Positions 16,854 through 26,289 are shown, numbered from the stretch's first letter. The stretch: DNA of 64,000 nt from Parafilimonas terrae (GCF_900115755.1 NZ_FOXQ01000009.1:124001-188000); one strand, 5' to 3'. Notes: generated by a model not told the origin, from the sequence alone. Numbers and translations are program-made.

Positions 16854-18575
16854 ATGACAACATTGTTTGACGCAGCAGATGTGCCGGCGCCTGCCGCCCA
16901 GCTATCAGATATAGCCGGCAAATATGAGCAGGAAAAGCTCTGGTGGAAAAATGAAGAAAGTGAACAAATATTAAACCGCGGTTATCTTTTAAAAGGGGAA
17001 ACAGTTGATGGCGCTATAGAAAGAATTTGCGCCGCCGCCGCACAGCGGTTATATAAACCTGAATTAAAAGATGCATTTCGCGAAATGATAGAACGGGGAT
17101 GGATGAGCCTCAGTTCGCCCATTTGGGCCAATATGGGCACCGAGCGCGGGCTTCCCATATCGTGCTTTAATGTGCATGTGCCTGATTATATTGAAGGCAT
17201 TACCCATAAACTGGGCGAAGTAATTATGCAAACCAAACTGGGCGGCGGCACATCTGCTTATTTTGGCGCTTTGCGCGAAAGAGGCAGTGCTGTTACAGAT
17301 AATGGTAAAAGCAGCGGTGCAGTAAGTTTTATGCGGTTATTTGATACGGCAATGGATACGGTTTCCCAGGGTGGCGTACGCCGTGGCGCTTTTGCAGCTT
17401 ATCTTGATATTGACCACGGCGACATAGAAGAGTTTCTTTCTATAAAAGATATTGGCCATCCCATACAAAATCTTTTTTACGGTGTGTGTGTACCTGATTA
17501 CTGGATGCAGGATATGATTGACGGGGATAAGAAGAAGAGAGAGATTTGGGCAAAAGTGTTGGAGAGCCGCCAGCAGAAAGGATTGCCTTATATCTTTTTC
17601 ACCGATAACGTAAACAGGAATAAGCCCCAGGTGTATAAAGATGCGGATTTAACCATTCATGCCAGCAACCTCTGCTCAGAAATTATGTTGCCTTCAAATG
17701 AAGATGAATCTTTCATCTGCTGCCTTTCATCTATGAACCTTGAATTGTATGATGAATGGAAAGATACAAACGCCGTTAAGCTGGCTATCTTTTTCCTGGA
17801 TGCCGTGCTGCAGGAATTCATTACCAAAACAGAAGGCAATCACTATCTTAAATCGGCCAACCTGTTTGCCAAAAGGCACAGGGCACTGGGTTTAGGCGTA
17901 TTAGGCTGGCATTCTTATTTGCAAAAAAATATGATCCCTTTTGAAGGGCTAAGGGCTAAGCAATTAACTTCCCTTATATTTAAAGATATTCAAACCAAAG
18001 CTGTAAAAGCCAGTAAAGATTTGGCATGGATATATGGAGAACCGGAAATGCTAAAAGGTTATGGTTTAAGAAATACAACTCTGCTGGCAATAGCGCCCAC
18101 CACTTCTTCTTCCGCTATACTTGGCCAAACTTCTCCCGGCATTGAACCGTATAGCAGCAACTATTATAAAGCCGGTTTATCAAAAGGGAATTTTATCCGC
18201 AAGAATAAATACCTTAAGGAAGTGCTTGTAAAAAAAGGTATTGACAATGAAGATACCTGGCGCAGCATTATGCTGAACCATGGCAGTGTTCAGCATATTA
18301 AAGAATTATCGGCTGAAGAAAAAGAAGTGTTTAAAACATTCAAAGAAATAAGCCAGCTCGAAATCATCCAGCAGGCGTCCATTCGCCAGCAATATGTTGA
18401 CCAGTCGCAAAGCCTTAACTTAAATATACCTGCAGACCTTCCTGTAAAGGATGTAAACAGGCTGCTGATTGAGGCCTGGAAACTGGGAGTAAAAACACTT
18501 TACTACCAGCGCAGCCAAAGCGTTTCAAAAGAAATGGTAACAAGCCTGGTAAGCTGTAAAAGTTGTGAAGCATAA
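16854..18575 (+). CDS. nrdA: class I ribonucleotide reductase, alpha (catalytic) subunit, no ATP cone
   Basis: 573 residues, shorter than E. coli NrdA (761) because the N-terminal ATP-cone is missing, so overall dATP inhibition through a cone is not expected. Catalytic residues are present: Cys104 in PISCFN, Asn272-Cys274-Glu276 in NLCSEI, the redox partner Cys in SFICCLSSMNL (about 285-295), Tyr550-Tyr551 in TLYYQRS for radical transfer, and the C-terminal pair Cys568/Cys571 in SCKSCEA for thioredoxin reduction. It converts ribonucleoside diphosphates to deoxy forms with NrdB. It ends just before a strong bidirectional terminator. Confidence 0.96.
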   Translation: MTTLFDAADVPAPAAQLSDIAGKYEQEKLWWKNEESEQILNRGYLLKGETVDGAIERICAAAAQRLYKPELKDAFREMIERGWMSLSSPIWANMGTERGLPISCFNVHVPDYIEGITHKLGEVIMQTKLGGGTSAYFGALRERGSAVTDNGKSSGAVSFMRLFDTAMDTVSQGGVRRGAFAAYLDIDHGDIEEFLSIKDIGHPIQNLFYGVCVPDYWMQDMIDGDKKKREIWAKVLESRQQKGLPYIFFTDNVNRNKPQVYKDADLTIHASNLCSEIMLPSNEDESFICCLSSMNLELYDEWKDTNAVKLAIFFLDAVLQEFITKTEGNHYLKSANLFAKRHRALGLGVLGWHSYLQKNMIPFEGLRAKQLTSLIFKDIQTKAVKASKDLAWIYGEPEMLKGYGLRNTTLLAIAPTTSSSAILGQTSPGIEPYSSNYYKAGLSKGNFIRKNKYLKEVLVKKGIDNEDTWRSIMLNHGSVQHIKELSAEEKEVFKTFKEISQLEIIQQASIRQQYVDQSQSLNLNIPADLPVKDVNRLLIEAWKLGVKTLYYQRSQSVSKEMVTSLVSCKSCEA

Positions 18576-18593
18576 AATTGTATTATCAAAACA

Positions 18594-18630
18594 AAAAAGC
18601 GGCCTTGTAAATTATGCAAGGCCGCTTTTT
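18594..18630. terminator. bidirectional Rho-independent terminator between nrdA and GH95
   Basis: A perfect 14-bp stem (AAAAAGCGGCCTTG with CAAGGCCGCTTTTT) with a nine-base loop. The A and T tails make it functional for the converging genes on both strands. Confidence 0.93.
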
Positions 18631-18640
18631 ATATGCCTCT

Positions 18641-21073
18641 TTATTGAATAAGGTCAATTAAGTTATACTGTGCACCTGCTTTTGTTTTGAGTGTTGCTTT
18701 TTTTGCTCCGTATTTAATGGTACACAAACTATCGTTTTTTGAAAATAATGTTGCCTGCACAAGCTTGCCGTTTTTCCATTGCATGTCAATTACAAAACCA
18801 CCTCTTGCGCAAAGCCCGTTAATTGAGCCATCTTTCCAGGAAGCAGGCAATGCCGGCAGTAGTTCTATAAAATTTTCATGGCTTTGCAATAACATTTCTG
18901 CAATACCAGCCGCAGCGCCAAAATTGCCATCCAACTGAAATGGCGGATGTGCGCAAAATAAATTATTGTATGTGCCACCGGCGTTATTCATAGCAACACC
19001 GGCTACATGTACAGGTTTTAACAGGCGGTTCAATAATTTTAAAGCATGATCGCCATCGTGCAAACGCGCCCAGAAATTTATCTTCCAGGCTAAAGACCAT
19101 CCCGTGCCATCATCGCCCCGCGCCTCAAGCGATTTCTTTGCAGCTTCAGCCAATGCCGGTGTTTTATCTAATGTAATTTCATCGCCGGGATATAAAGCAA
19201 ACAAATGCGACGTATGGCGATGATGCGGTTCAACTTCTTTAAATTCCTGCGCCCATTCCATCAACCTTCCATCTTTTCCAATGCCGGGCATAGCAAGCTC
19301 ATTATTGGTTTGTTGCAACTGATGAACAAAATCATCACTGCTATTTATATTTAATACTTGCGCAGCCTGTAAGGTATTGTTGAATAAATCGCGGATTACT
19401 TCCTGGTCGTGAGACGGCCCCATGCTTATGCTGGCAATGCTTCCGTCGGGCGCAACAAAACTATTTTCCGGTGACGATGCCGGCCCCGAAACAAGTTTGC
19501 CGCTTGAAGGATCTTTTACAAGCCAGTCAAAATAAAACAAACATGCTTTTTGCAAAATTGGATATACGCGGCGCAAATAAGCAGTGTCGGATGTAAATGC
19601 ATAATGTTCCCATAAATGCTGGCACATCCAGGCGGTTGCGCCAACATGCAAACCCCAGGACGGGTCTTCGCCGGGCGCTGTATAACCCCATACATTTGTA
19701 ATAGGATGAATGCACCATCCATGCATGTTATATTGCACTGATGCAGTTTTTGTTCCGGGCGTTACCAGCGATTCAATCAAATCAATCAACTGCATATCAC
19801 ATTCAGAAAGATTGGTAACTTCCGAAGGCCAGTAATTCATCTGCACATTAATATCCGTATGATAATCTCCGTTCCAGGGCGTTTGAATTTTATTGGCCCA
19901 GATACCTTGCAGGTTAGCCGGCAAACTGCCTTCCCTTGATGATGATAATAACACATAACGGCCAAACTGGTAATACAATGAATAAAGGCTCGATTCATTA
20001 TTTGTATGAAGATTTTCTTCAAGCAATTTATTGGTAGGTAAATTTTCAGTTGAAGAGCCTGCTAACTGCAATGAAGACCTTTTCATGAACGATGAAAAAT
20101 CTTTTACATGGTTTTCTTTTAAAGTATTGTATGGTGTTGAAACAGCTTTATTAGTTATTGCATTTAATTCACCTTCAAAATTATTATTTACATAATCCGG
20201 ATAATGAAGCCTGTAGTTAGTGGCAGCAGTAACAATAATGGTGACAGCATTTGCTTTTGAAACAATGAGTTTATTGCCATCCTGTTTTATGCTTCCGCCA
20301 TTTATAACAGGCACCGCATACAATTTATATTTCATACCATCGCCACCTTTACCATTGGTAAGTGTGCCACTCATAACAAGCCTGTTATTACCTGCAATGG
20401 TTGTAAATTTTTCAGGACGGTTAACAGACAGCGCAAATGAAATTGCATTGGCTTTATCTGCCGTTAAACGAATAACGAGGGCTTTATCAGGATTGCTTGC
20501 AAACACTTCCCTCGTGAATTCAATATTGTTTTGCCGGTATTTTGTAAGGGCAATACCATTTATTAAATCTAACGCACGGTAATAATTGCTGTAAGCAGAT
20601 TTTGTATTGAAATCAAGCCACAGATCACCCAATGTTTGATAGCAGCCATAAGGCACAGCAGCGCCATTGCCGCTTCCTGAACCAACACCTTTGCACACCT
20701 GCGTTTTATTGGTAAGCGCTGTAGCCTCTTTATACTTTCCTTCAAACAATAATTGCCTTATCTGCCCCAGGTATTTTGAAGCTTCAGGATTATCATTATC
20801 ATCATTGCTTCCGCTCCACAGCGATTTTTCATTCAGTTGCAACCGCTCTCTATTTACATCGCCAAAAACCATTGCACCTATAAAACCATTACCAACCGGC
20901 AAAGCTTTCAGCCATTCAGGATCATTGATCCATCCATCTAAAGTATCTTTTACACTGGCATTGGCGGGATGATCGTACCAGAGTTTTGCATGATTATTTT
21001 GACCGGAAAGACGGTTGCTGTTTATAAGCAGTAACAACAAAAAAAATGTAATGGCAATCTTGATCTTAAACAT
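18641..21073 (-). CDS. GH95 glycoside hydrolase (alpha-1,2-L-fucosidase or related)
   Basis: 810 residues with an N-terminal signal (FKIKIAITFFLLLLLINSNR). The N-terminal beta-sandwich (WYDHPANASVKDTLDGW... LPVGNGFIGAMVFGDVNRE) and the (alpha/alpha)6 barrel are complete. Family landmarks are NLQGIWANKIQTPWNGDYH, NVQMNYWPSEVTNLSECD with the catalytic Asn pair, HRHTSHLFALYPGDE, DDGTGWSLAWKINFWARL and LDGNFGAAAGIAEMLLQS with the expected acid. GH95 members remove alpha-1,2-fucose (or L-galactose) from host glycans or plant xyloglucan. It is a secreted or periplasmic enzyme. No SusCD partner is adjacent, so its substrate is uncertain. Confidence 0.94.
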   Translation of the reverse strand: MFKIKIAITFFLLLLLINSNRLSGQNNHAKLWYDHPANASVKDTLDGWINDPEWLKALPVGNGFIGAMVFGDVNRERLQLNEKSLWSGSNDDNDNPEASKYLGQIRQLLFEGKYKEATALTNKTQVCKGVGSGSGNGAAVPYGCYQTLGDLWLDFNTKSAYSNYYRALDLINGIALTKYRQNNIEFTREVFASNPDKALVIRLTADKANAISFALSVNRPEKFTTIAGNNRLVMSGTLTNGKGGDGMKYKLYAVPVINGGSIKQDGNKLIVSKANAVTIIVTAATNYRLHYPDYVNNNFEGELNAITNKAVSTPYNTLKENHVKDFSSFMKRSSLQLAGSSTENLPTNKLLEENLHTNNESSLYSLYYQFGRYVLLSSSREGSLPANLQGIWANKIQTPWNGDYHTDINVQMNYWPSEVTNLSECDMQLIDLIESLVTPGTKTASVQYNMHGWCIHPITNVWGYTAPGEDPSWGLHVGATAWMCQHLWEHYAFTSDTAYLRRVYPILQKACLFYFDWLVKDPSSGKLVSGPASSPENSFVAPDGSIASISMGPSHDQEVIRDLFNNTLQAAQVLNINSSDDFVHQLQQTNNELAMPGIGKDGRLMEWAQEFKEVEPHHRHTSHLFALYPGDEITLDKTPALAEAAKKSLEARGDDGTGWSLAWKINFWARLHDGDHALKLLNRLLKPVHVAGVAMNNAGGTYNNLFCAHPPFQLDGNFGAAAGIAEMLLQSHENFIELLPALPASWKDGSINGLCARGGFVIDMQWKNGKLVQATLFSKNDSLCTIKYGAKKATLKTKAGAQYNLIDLIQ

Positions 21074-21390
21074 AAAAATCTGTCAGGTTTTATATAGTTC
21101 ATTAGGTGCACAACGCTTAAACACTAATGTTCAATTTATACTGCACATAGCCTTAATTGAAATAAACCGGCTGCCTTTGCGTTTATTTCATTCGCCAATA
21201 TACTTCAACGCTGGTTATATTATCAATTCAGTACTGGATAGTTAACTGTTAAGCATTGCAACTGCAGATAATTTATTTTGGAGTTGATGGAGGAAGCGTA
21301 ACATTTGCCGTTTAGTTTACAGCAAAAAATCTTAGGGTTATAATAAAAGTTAAGGATATTGTTGTGTGGGCCCGTATGATTTTAGACTGC
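21074..21390. other. intergenic, nothing recognised
   Basis: A 317-base AT-rich gap between the GH95 start and the end of the sigma factor gene. I see no RNA gene, clear hairpin terminator, ORF or repeat. It should hold the GH95 promoter. Confidence 0.5.
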
Positions 21391-22038
21391 CTATAGTTTA
21401 TTTATTTCCTTCATTACATTTTCTACTATGGCGTCGCAATAGACTAAATTAAATTCAAACAGTTCCGCGCTGGAATATGTTTTTTCAATCTCATTTCTCA
21501 ACATTGTTTTCGCCCTGTTTAGGCGCACCTTCACATTGGCTTCACTGATGTGGAGCAACTGCGACGTTTCCAATACACTCAAACCATTTATCTCCCGCAG
21601 GGAAAATACTATACGGTAATCAAAGGGAATTTCTGCAAGTGCATCTTCAATAATGTGCCCCAGTTCACGGGTTTGAACTACTTTGCCTGTATCATTATTC
21701 TGATTGGTAAACATTGGCTTTGAATTGTCGTTTGCATCATATATTACCTCATTTTTAAACCCTGCCTTTTCTTTTTTCCTGTAACAATTGTTCATCATAA
21801 TGCGTATGATCCAGGTTTTGAAACCAGAACGGCCTTCAAACTGCTGCAGGTTTTTATAAGCATCAATAAAGGTTTCCTGCATTAAATCCTGCGTATCTTC
21901 ATGATTATAATTATAAGACCTGCCGGTCTTATATAAATAGGGATTAAAGCGCCTTACAATGATTTCGTAAAGCGCCTTTTCTCCCTGTATGACCCTTGCT
22001 ATAATTTCCGCTTCGGTAAGTTGTTCGGGTGAAGCCAT
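21391..22038 (-). CDS. ECF-type RNA polymerase sigma factor
   Basis: 215 residues. Region 2 runs from YEIIVRRFNPYLYKTGRSYN through EDTQDLMQETFIDAYKNL and FKTWIIRIMMNNCY (about residues 20-85). Region 4 is FSLREINGLSVLETSQLLHI followed by ANVKVRLNRAKTML (about 145-185), a helix-turn-helix for the -35 element. A short C-terminal extension contains one Cys. It directs RNA polymerase to an unknown regulon. It lies 15 bases after a DoxX-like membrane protein gene on the same strand. No FecR or zinc-finger anti-sigma gene is adjacent, so that small membrane protein could be a regulator by default, which is inference. Confidence 0.93.
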   Translation of the reverse strand: MASPEQLTEAEIIARVIQGEKALYEIIVRRFNPYLYKTGRSYNYNHEDTQDLMQETFIDAYKNLQQFEGRSGFKTWIIRIMMNNCYRKKEKAGFKNEVIYDANDNSKPMFTNQNNDTGKVVQTRELGHIIEDALAEIPFDYRIVFSLREINGLSVLETSQLLHISEANVKVRLNRAKTMLRNEIEKTYSSAELFEFNLVYCDAIVENVMKEINKL

Positions 22039-22053
22039 AAGCCTGCAATAATT

Positions 22054-22437
22054 TTAAGCTGCAACCCTGGATAATCTTGCCATTGAAAAAGCCGAAATGG
22101 CCATCACCAGGTCGCGAACTGCCACATCTACATAATTAAAACCTGCAAGCAGCGTTAACGCAATTGAGGTGAGCCAGGCTGCAACAATATATCCGCCAAT
22201 TTCCGCCTTTTTAAGCACAATAATGCCTGCAATAATTTCAATAATTCCTACTATCATCATAAAGGTGGACGCGGGAAAGGGCAGCAAGCCTGCTATTGAA
22301 GGATTCAGGTATTGCTCCCAATTGGTAAGCAGGTTTGTGAATTTATCAGCGCCGGCAACAATGGGCACTATTACAAATGTGAACTTTAACAGCCTGAATG
22401 TTTGCATCACCGGTTGTTGTGTAATTGGAGTTTCCAT
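22054..22437 (-). CDS. DoxX-like four-helix membrane protein
   Basis: 127 residues with four hydrophobic helices: LLKFTFVIVPIVAGADKF, FPASTFMMIVGIIEIIAGII, GGYIVAAWLTSIALTLLAG and DLVMAISAFSMARLSRV. The GADKF then IVGIIEIIAGI arrangement resembles DoxX/DoxD and SURF-like small quinone-associated families. Function is unknown. It is the first gene of a two-gene unit with the ECF sigma factor. Confidence 0.75.
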   Translation of the reverse strand: METPITQQPVMQTFRLLKFTFVIVPIVAGADKFTNLLTNWEQYLNPSIAGLLPFPASTFMMIVGIIEIIAGIIVLKKAEIGGYIVAAWLTSIALTLLAGFNYVDVAVRDLVMAISAFSMARLSRVAA

Positions 22438-22609
22438 TTTTTTACTTTTAAATTGTTCCTATTCTGTTAGAGTTGGCAGGTTTTAAAAAGGTTACAACAA
22501 TTTTATCTGTAATAAAAAATAGCCCGCAGTATTACTTCAACATTTACACAGCTATGCACAAAGCTTTGCAACCGGTTATTCATTTACCGGCATAATAAAG
22601 AAGTGCTAT

Positions 22610-22654
22610 CAATAAAAAATGCTCATTACCTGCAGACGCAGCAATGAGCATTTT
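22610..22654 (-). terminator. Rho-independent terminator of the Gfo/Idh/MocA gene
   Basis: A perfect 12-bp stem (AAAATGCTCATT with AATGAGCATTTT) around a 15-base loop. On the minus strand it runs into T-rich sequence 35 bases after the oxidoreductase stop. Confidence 0.85.
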
Positions 22655-22688
22655 ACTTATCAGTTTCTTTTATCTAAACGTTGAAAGA

Positions 22689-24122
22689 TTATATTTTAAA
22701 AGAATAACCATCGCGGTATTGCCTTCTCACAAACTGGTTGGCTTCGTCAAAATTGGTAATCTTCATTTCATCAGCATTCCATAAAAGTTTTTTTCTGCCC
22801 GGGAAACGGCCTTTATCGTCTTTTACATTCCAGCTGCGAAGTGCAAGGTTGGCAAACAAAACTGTTTCCGTAAGCGGGCCGGCATAATCAAAATTGGAAC
22901 TGGTGTATCCTTTTCCATAACCGGCTATGCAGGCATTAACCCATTGTGCATAGTGCCCTTCCTGTCCGCCGGGCACACGATCAACGGTTTTGGGAACATT
23001 ACCCACTTCTTTTGTTCTTGAAGTTGGTAACAGTGTTGGATTAGCGCCGTAGCATCCGCACATCATTTTGCCTTTTGTACCTTCTATTATAGCGCCGCCA
23101 TCAGCATTGCCCATTTGTTCATCAGGGCCTAATTCATCGGGGCGTTCAGGCCGTATATTGCCATCCATCCAGGTAAGTTTCACATCGGGCTTTCCATTCT
23201 TTCCGGGGAATTTTATTTTGATAGAAGAAGCAGCAGGACAGCTTTCCGGGTGATATGCCGGTGTCCACATTTTTTCATAAATATCCGCTACGCTGCATTC
23301 CACTTCTGAAGGATAACCAAGTCCAACCACTTTAAATGGCGGATCAATAATATGACATCCCATATCGCCTAAAGCACCGGTGCCAAAATCCCAATAGCCG
23401 CGCCAGCTAAACGGAACAAAGCCATCATGGTATTCATGAAACGCAGTGGGGCCGAGCCATAAATTCCAATCCAGTTCAGGAGGTATCTGGTCTTTGGTTG
23501 TGGGATAGCCGGTACCTTGTGGCCATACGGGCCTGTTAGTCCAGCAACGTATGGTATGTGCATCTCCTATCAGCCCGGCATTATACCAATCCTGCATTTG
23601 CCGCACACCGTCGCCGGATGAACCCTGGTTGCCCATTTGCGTTACAACTTTATATTTCCTGGCAGCCTCCGTTAACATTCTCGCTTCATAAATGTCATGC
23701 GTCATTGGTTTTTGAACATACACATGCTTTCCCATTTGCATAGCCATTAATGCAGCAACTGCATGGCAATGATCGGGGATGGAAACAGAAACAGCATCAA
23801 TGTTTCCCCTTTCTTTTTCAAGCATTTCCCTGAAGTCTTTATAATAAGTGGCTTTAGGGAAATTAGCCCTGGTTTTGGCTGATGCCCTGTCGTCAACATC
23901 ACATAATGCCACAATGTTGGCATTACCCGATTTAAAGAACATAGCAATATCGCTTTGGCCTTTACCACCGGCGCCTATCGAGCCAATGTTTAGTTTGTCG
24001 CTTGGGGCTACGTAGCCTTTACCCAATACATGGCGTGGAACAATGGTAATACCTGCAGCAGCAATAGAAGCGTTGCGGATGAAACTTCTTCTTGAATTGT
24101 CTTTCGGTTTGTTGTCATTCAT
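22689..24122 (-). CDS. Gfo/Idh/MocA family oxidoreductase with twin-arginine signal
   Basis: 477 residues. The N-terminus carries a twin-arginine-like signal (DNSRRSFIRNASIAAAGI), so it is probably exported folded with its cofactor. The NAD(P)-binding Rossmann part begins LNIGSIGAGGKGQSDIA and continues VALCDVDD, then VSVSIPDHCHAVAALMAMQ and VYVQKPMTHD, where Lys of the (E/Q)KP motif is catalytic. The C-terminal alpha/beta substrate domain contains WRGYWDFGTGALGDMGCHI. Secreted members of this family are common in Bacteroidota; some act on glycans by an oxidation-elimination route, but the substrate here is unknown. Confidence 0.92.
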   Translation of the reverse strand: MNDNKPKDNSRRSFIRNASIAAAGITIVPRHVLGKGYVAPSDKLNIGSIGAGGKGQSDIAMFFKSGNANIVALCDVDDRASAKTRANFPKATYYKDFREMLEKERGNIDAVSVSIPDHCHAVAALMAMQMGKHVYVQKPMTHDIYEARMLTEAARKYKVVTQMGNQGSSGDGVRQMQDWYNAGLIGDAHTIRCWTNRPVWPQGTGYPTTKDQIPPELDWNLWLGPTAFHEYHDGFVPFSWRGYWDFGTGALGDMGCHIIDPPFKVVGLGYPSEVECSVADIYEKMWTPAYHPESCPAASSIKIKFPGKNGKPDVKLTWMDGNIRPERPDELGPDEQMGNADGGAIIEGTKGKMMCGCYGANPTLLPTSRTKEVGNVPKTVDRVPGGQEGHYAQWVNACIAGYGKGYTSSNFDYAGPLTETVLFANLALRSWNVKDDKGRFPGRKKLLWNADEMKITNFDEANQFVRRQYRDGYSFKI

Positions 24123-24285
24123 AAAGCAATCCTTTAAATTATGAGGTTTATATTTTATGTGAGCAAGTTATTAACCATTTGCGAAAGACAGTGCAAGAAA
24201 TTTTTAAGGCCGCTGTTTTAAATCTTGTTATTAAAATACGAACTCATTACCTGCCCGGATGAATAGTACAGTGATGAAGTTTATT

Positions 24286-24513
24286 CTATCCGGGCATTAC
24301 CATAATATCGCAAGGTTTATCCGATGCAGTACACTCAAAAGTTATACTGCCATTTTTATCGCTAATGATTTTTTTTAATGGCTTATTATTCACTAAGATT
24401 GAATAGCTTTTATTACCCGAAAGATTGGAAAGAATATATTTCGCTGTGAATGTTGTTTTTGCTGCGGGTTGTAACCAGGTGTATTGTTCAGGCTTCCAGT
24501 TTTTTATATGAGT
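24286..24513 (-). pseudogene. C-terminal remnant of an unidentified protein
   Basis: About 75 codons read leftward to a TAG at 24286-24288, starting directly after an in-frame stop and without a usable start. The translation (NWKPEQYTWLQPAAKTTF ... YSILVNNKPLKK ... PCDIMVMPG) looks like the beta-sandwich end of a secreted enzyme. A second short open stretch upstream (ending GKIVKLI) would join it if one base were removed near 24507, so a frameshifted, 5'-truncated gene is likely. The family is not recognised. The remainder of this 564-base gap holds only the regulator's promoter region. Confidence 0.5.
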
Positions 24514-24635
24514 TTAACAATCTTTCCAATTTCAACAGATATTATAAAAGATAGTAACCCCCCGTGCAAAGCCACATCCATTATATGTACACTTAAAACA
24601 TATCAGCTCAAAATGCAAAAAAGACAAAATAATAT

Positions 24636-24651
24636 ACCAGTATATACCTGT
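24636..24651. promoter_or_regulatory. candidate operator for the GntR-LacI regulator
   Basis: ACCAGTATATACCTGT is an imperfect palindrome (six of eight positions symmetric) centred on GTATATAC, a core common among GntR-family operators. It lies 36 bases before the regulator gene, so autoregulation is plausible. Confidence 0.35.
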
Positions 24652-24686
24652 TTGTTTTATATTTGCCGGTCTTCATTGTTTAACAC

Positions 24687-25703
24687 ATGAAAAAAAAAAT
24701 AACGGAACTCATTCAGATTGATCCTTCGCTTGCCACGCCTGTTTACAAACAGATTGTGCAGTCTATTCACCGGAATATAGATAACGGTGTTTTGGTAAAA
24801 GACGACATCCTTCCCTCCGTAAATAAAATCTCGGAGGTTTTTTCGCTGGCAAGAGGTTCTGTTTTCAGCGCCTACAACGATTTAAGGGCATCCGGCATTA
24901 TCGATTCCATTCCCGGAAAAGGTTATTTTGTAAAAAGTACAGACACCAAACAAATAAAGCGCATCTTTCTTTTGTTCAGCACTTTTACGCTCTATAAAGA
25001 AACTTTGTTTAATGCATTATTGAATGCCCTGCCAAAGGATTGCACGCTTGATATTTATTTCCACCACCACAGCATAAAAATGTTTGAATCGCTCATTCGC
25101 GAACAGGGCGGCTATTATAACACGTTTATCATAATGCCCGAGGTAAATGATACAACGTCTTCCATACTTTCCAGGCTCGACCAGCGCAATACTTTCCTGC
25201 TGGACGTTGGCTTTAAAGAATATAAAAAAGAATATCCGGGCGTATATCAAAACTTTGAAAAAGATATTTACTCTATCCTTCTTTCCAACAAAAATCTTAT
25301 AACAAAGTATAAAAGGTTACTGCTTGTTTTTCCCGAATCTGTCCGCACAAAAGATATTATAACGGGCTTCAACAAATTCGCTAAAACAAAAACCATTGCC
25401 ACCGCAGTTATTAATACCGTTAATGAAGTCAACATTAAAAAACTCGATGCCTTTATTGTTATTGACGACAACGATCTTGTTCAGATTGTAAAATTTGCAA
25501 AATCAAAAGGCTGGCAGCCGGGTAAAGACATTGGCATTATTTCCTATAACGAAACCAATTTAAAAAGCGTAATTGGCAATGGCATTACAACCATTACAAC
25601 CGATTTTGAAGCCATGGGCCGTTCAATGGCTGAAATGGTAATAAACGGAGACCACCATGTTATTGAAAATCCTTTTATCATGATAGACAGGCAATCATTT
25701 TAA
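24687..25703 (+). CDS. GntR-type DNA-binding domain fused to a LacI-type sugar sensor
   Basis: 338 residues. Residues 10-85 form a GntR winged helix (VYKQIVQSIHRNIDNG, LPSVNKISEVFSLARGSVFS, DSIPGKGYFVKS). Residues about 90-338 are a periplasmic-binding-protein fold as in LacI/PurR sensors (IIMPEVNDTTSSILSRLDQR, LDAFIVIDDNDLVQIVKFAK, DIGIISYNETNLKSVIGNGI, TDFEAMGRSMAEMV). This hybrid is typical of Bacteroidota sugar regulators. It opens a plus-strand run of hexose-phosphate genes, starting 13 bases before the isomerase, and probably controls them in response to a sugar or sugar phosphate. Confidence 0.92.
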   Translation: MKKKITELIQIDPSLATPVYKQIVQSIHRNIDNGVLVKDDILPSVNKISEVFSLARGSVFSAYNDLRASGIIDSIPGKGYFVKSTDTKQIKRIFLLFSTFTLYKETLFNALLNALPKDCTLDIYFHHHSIKMFESLIREQGGYYNTFIIMPEVNDTTSSILSRLDQRNTFLLDVGFKEYKKEYPGVYQNFEKDIYSILLSNKNLITKYKRLLLVFPESVRTKDIITGFNKFAKTKTIATAVINTVNEVNIKKLDAFIVIDDNDLVQIVKFAKSKGWQPGKDIGIISYNETNLKSVIGNGITTITTDFEAMGRSMAEMVINGDHHVIENPFIMIDRQSF

Positions 25704-25716
25704 ATATTACAGCATT

Positions 25717-26274
25717 ATGAGTTCTATTCTCGAACCCGGCATAACATTTATAAACAAAGAATTAAAAGGAAAAAATATTGATCGTATAGACAGAAGATTA
25801 AAAAATTTAAAAGACATATTTTTTGATAAGACTGCATTGGAGAAGATGGACCCCGAAACAGTGGTGTATGAAGTTGAATCTTATTTTCCGGTTGAGCATG
25901 ACATAGAAGGCGGTTTGTTTTACGGCATAACCTATATACATCCAGGCACGGTGGGCAACGAATATTTTATGACGAAAGGCCATTTTCATAAAATAAGAAA
26001 CCGCGGTGAATTTTATTGCACATTACAGGGCGAAGGCATGTTGATCTTAATGGACGAAAACCGCAATACATGGGCTGAAAAAATGTATCCGGGCAGCATT
26101 CATTATATCAAAGGCAATACAGCACACCGTACTGCCAACACAGGCAATACCATACTTTCTTTTAGCGCCTTCTGGCCTTCTGATGCCGGTCATGATTATG
26201 CCACCATCAGCGAACAGGGCTTTTCAAAAATCCTTGTACAGCGACAAGGCAAACCAGAACTTATTAGCAGGTAA
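25717..26274 (+). CDS. cupin-type glucose-6-phosphate isomerase
   Basis: 185 residues of a metal-dependent cupin. The metal-binding motif is KGHFHKIRNRGEFYCTLQGE (His, His and Glu), with the second cupin motif in YIKGNTAHRTANTGN. The TKGHFH start and the later FSAFWPSDAGHDY match archaeal-type cPGI rather than the larger PGI family. It interconverts glucose-6-P and fructose-6-P in the cytoplasm. It follows the regulator by 13 bases and precedes the ROK kinase by 15, so the three look co-transcribed. Confidence 0.9.
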   Translation: MSSILEPGITFINKELKGKNIDRIDRRLKNLKDIFFDKTALEKMDPETVVYEVESYFPVEHDIEGGLFYGITYIHPGTVGNEYFMTKGHFHKIRNRGEFYCTLQGEGMLILMDENRNTWAEKMYPGSIHYIKGNTAHRTANTGNTILSFSAFWPSDAGHDYATISEQGFSKILVQRQGKPELISR

Positions 26275-26289
26275 CCTTTATAAATAATT

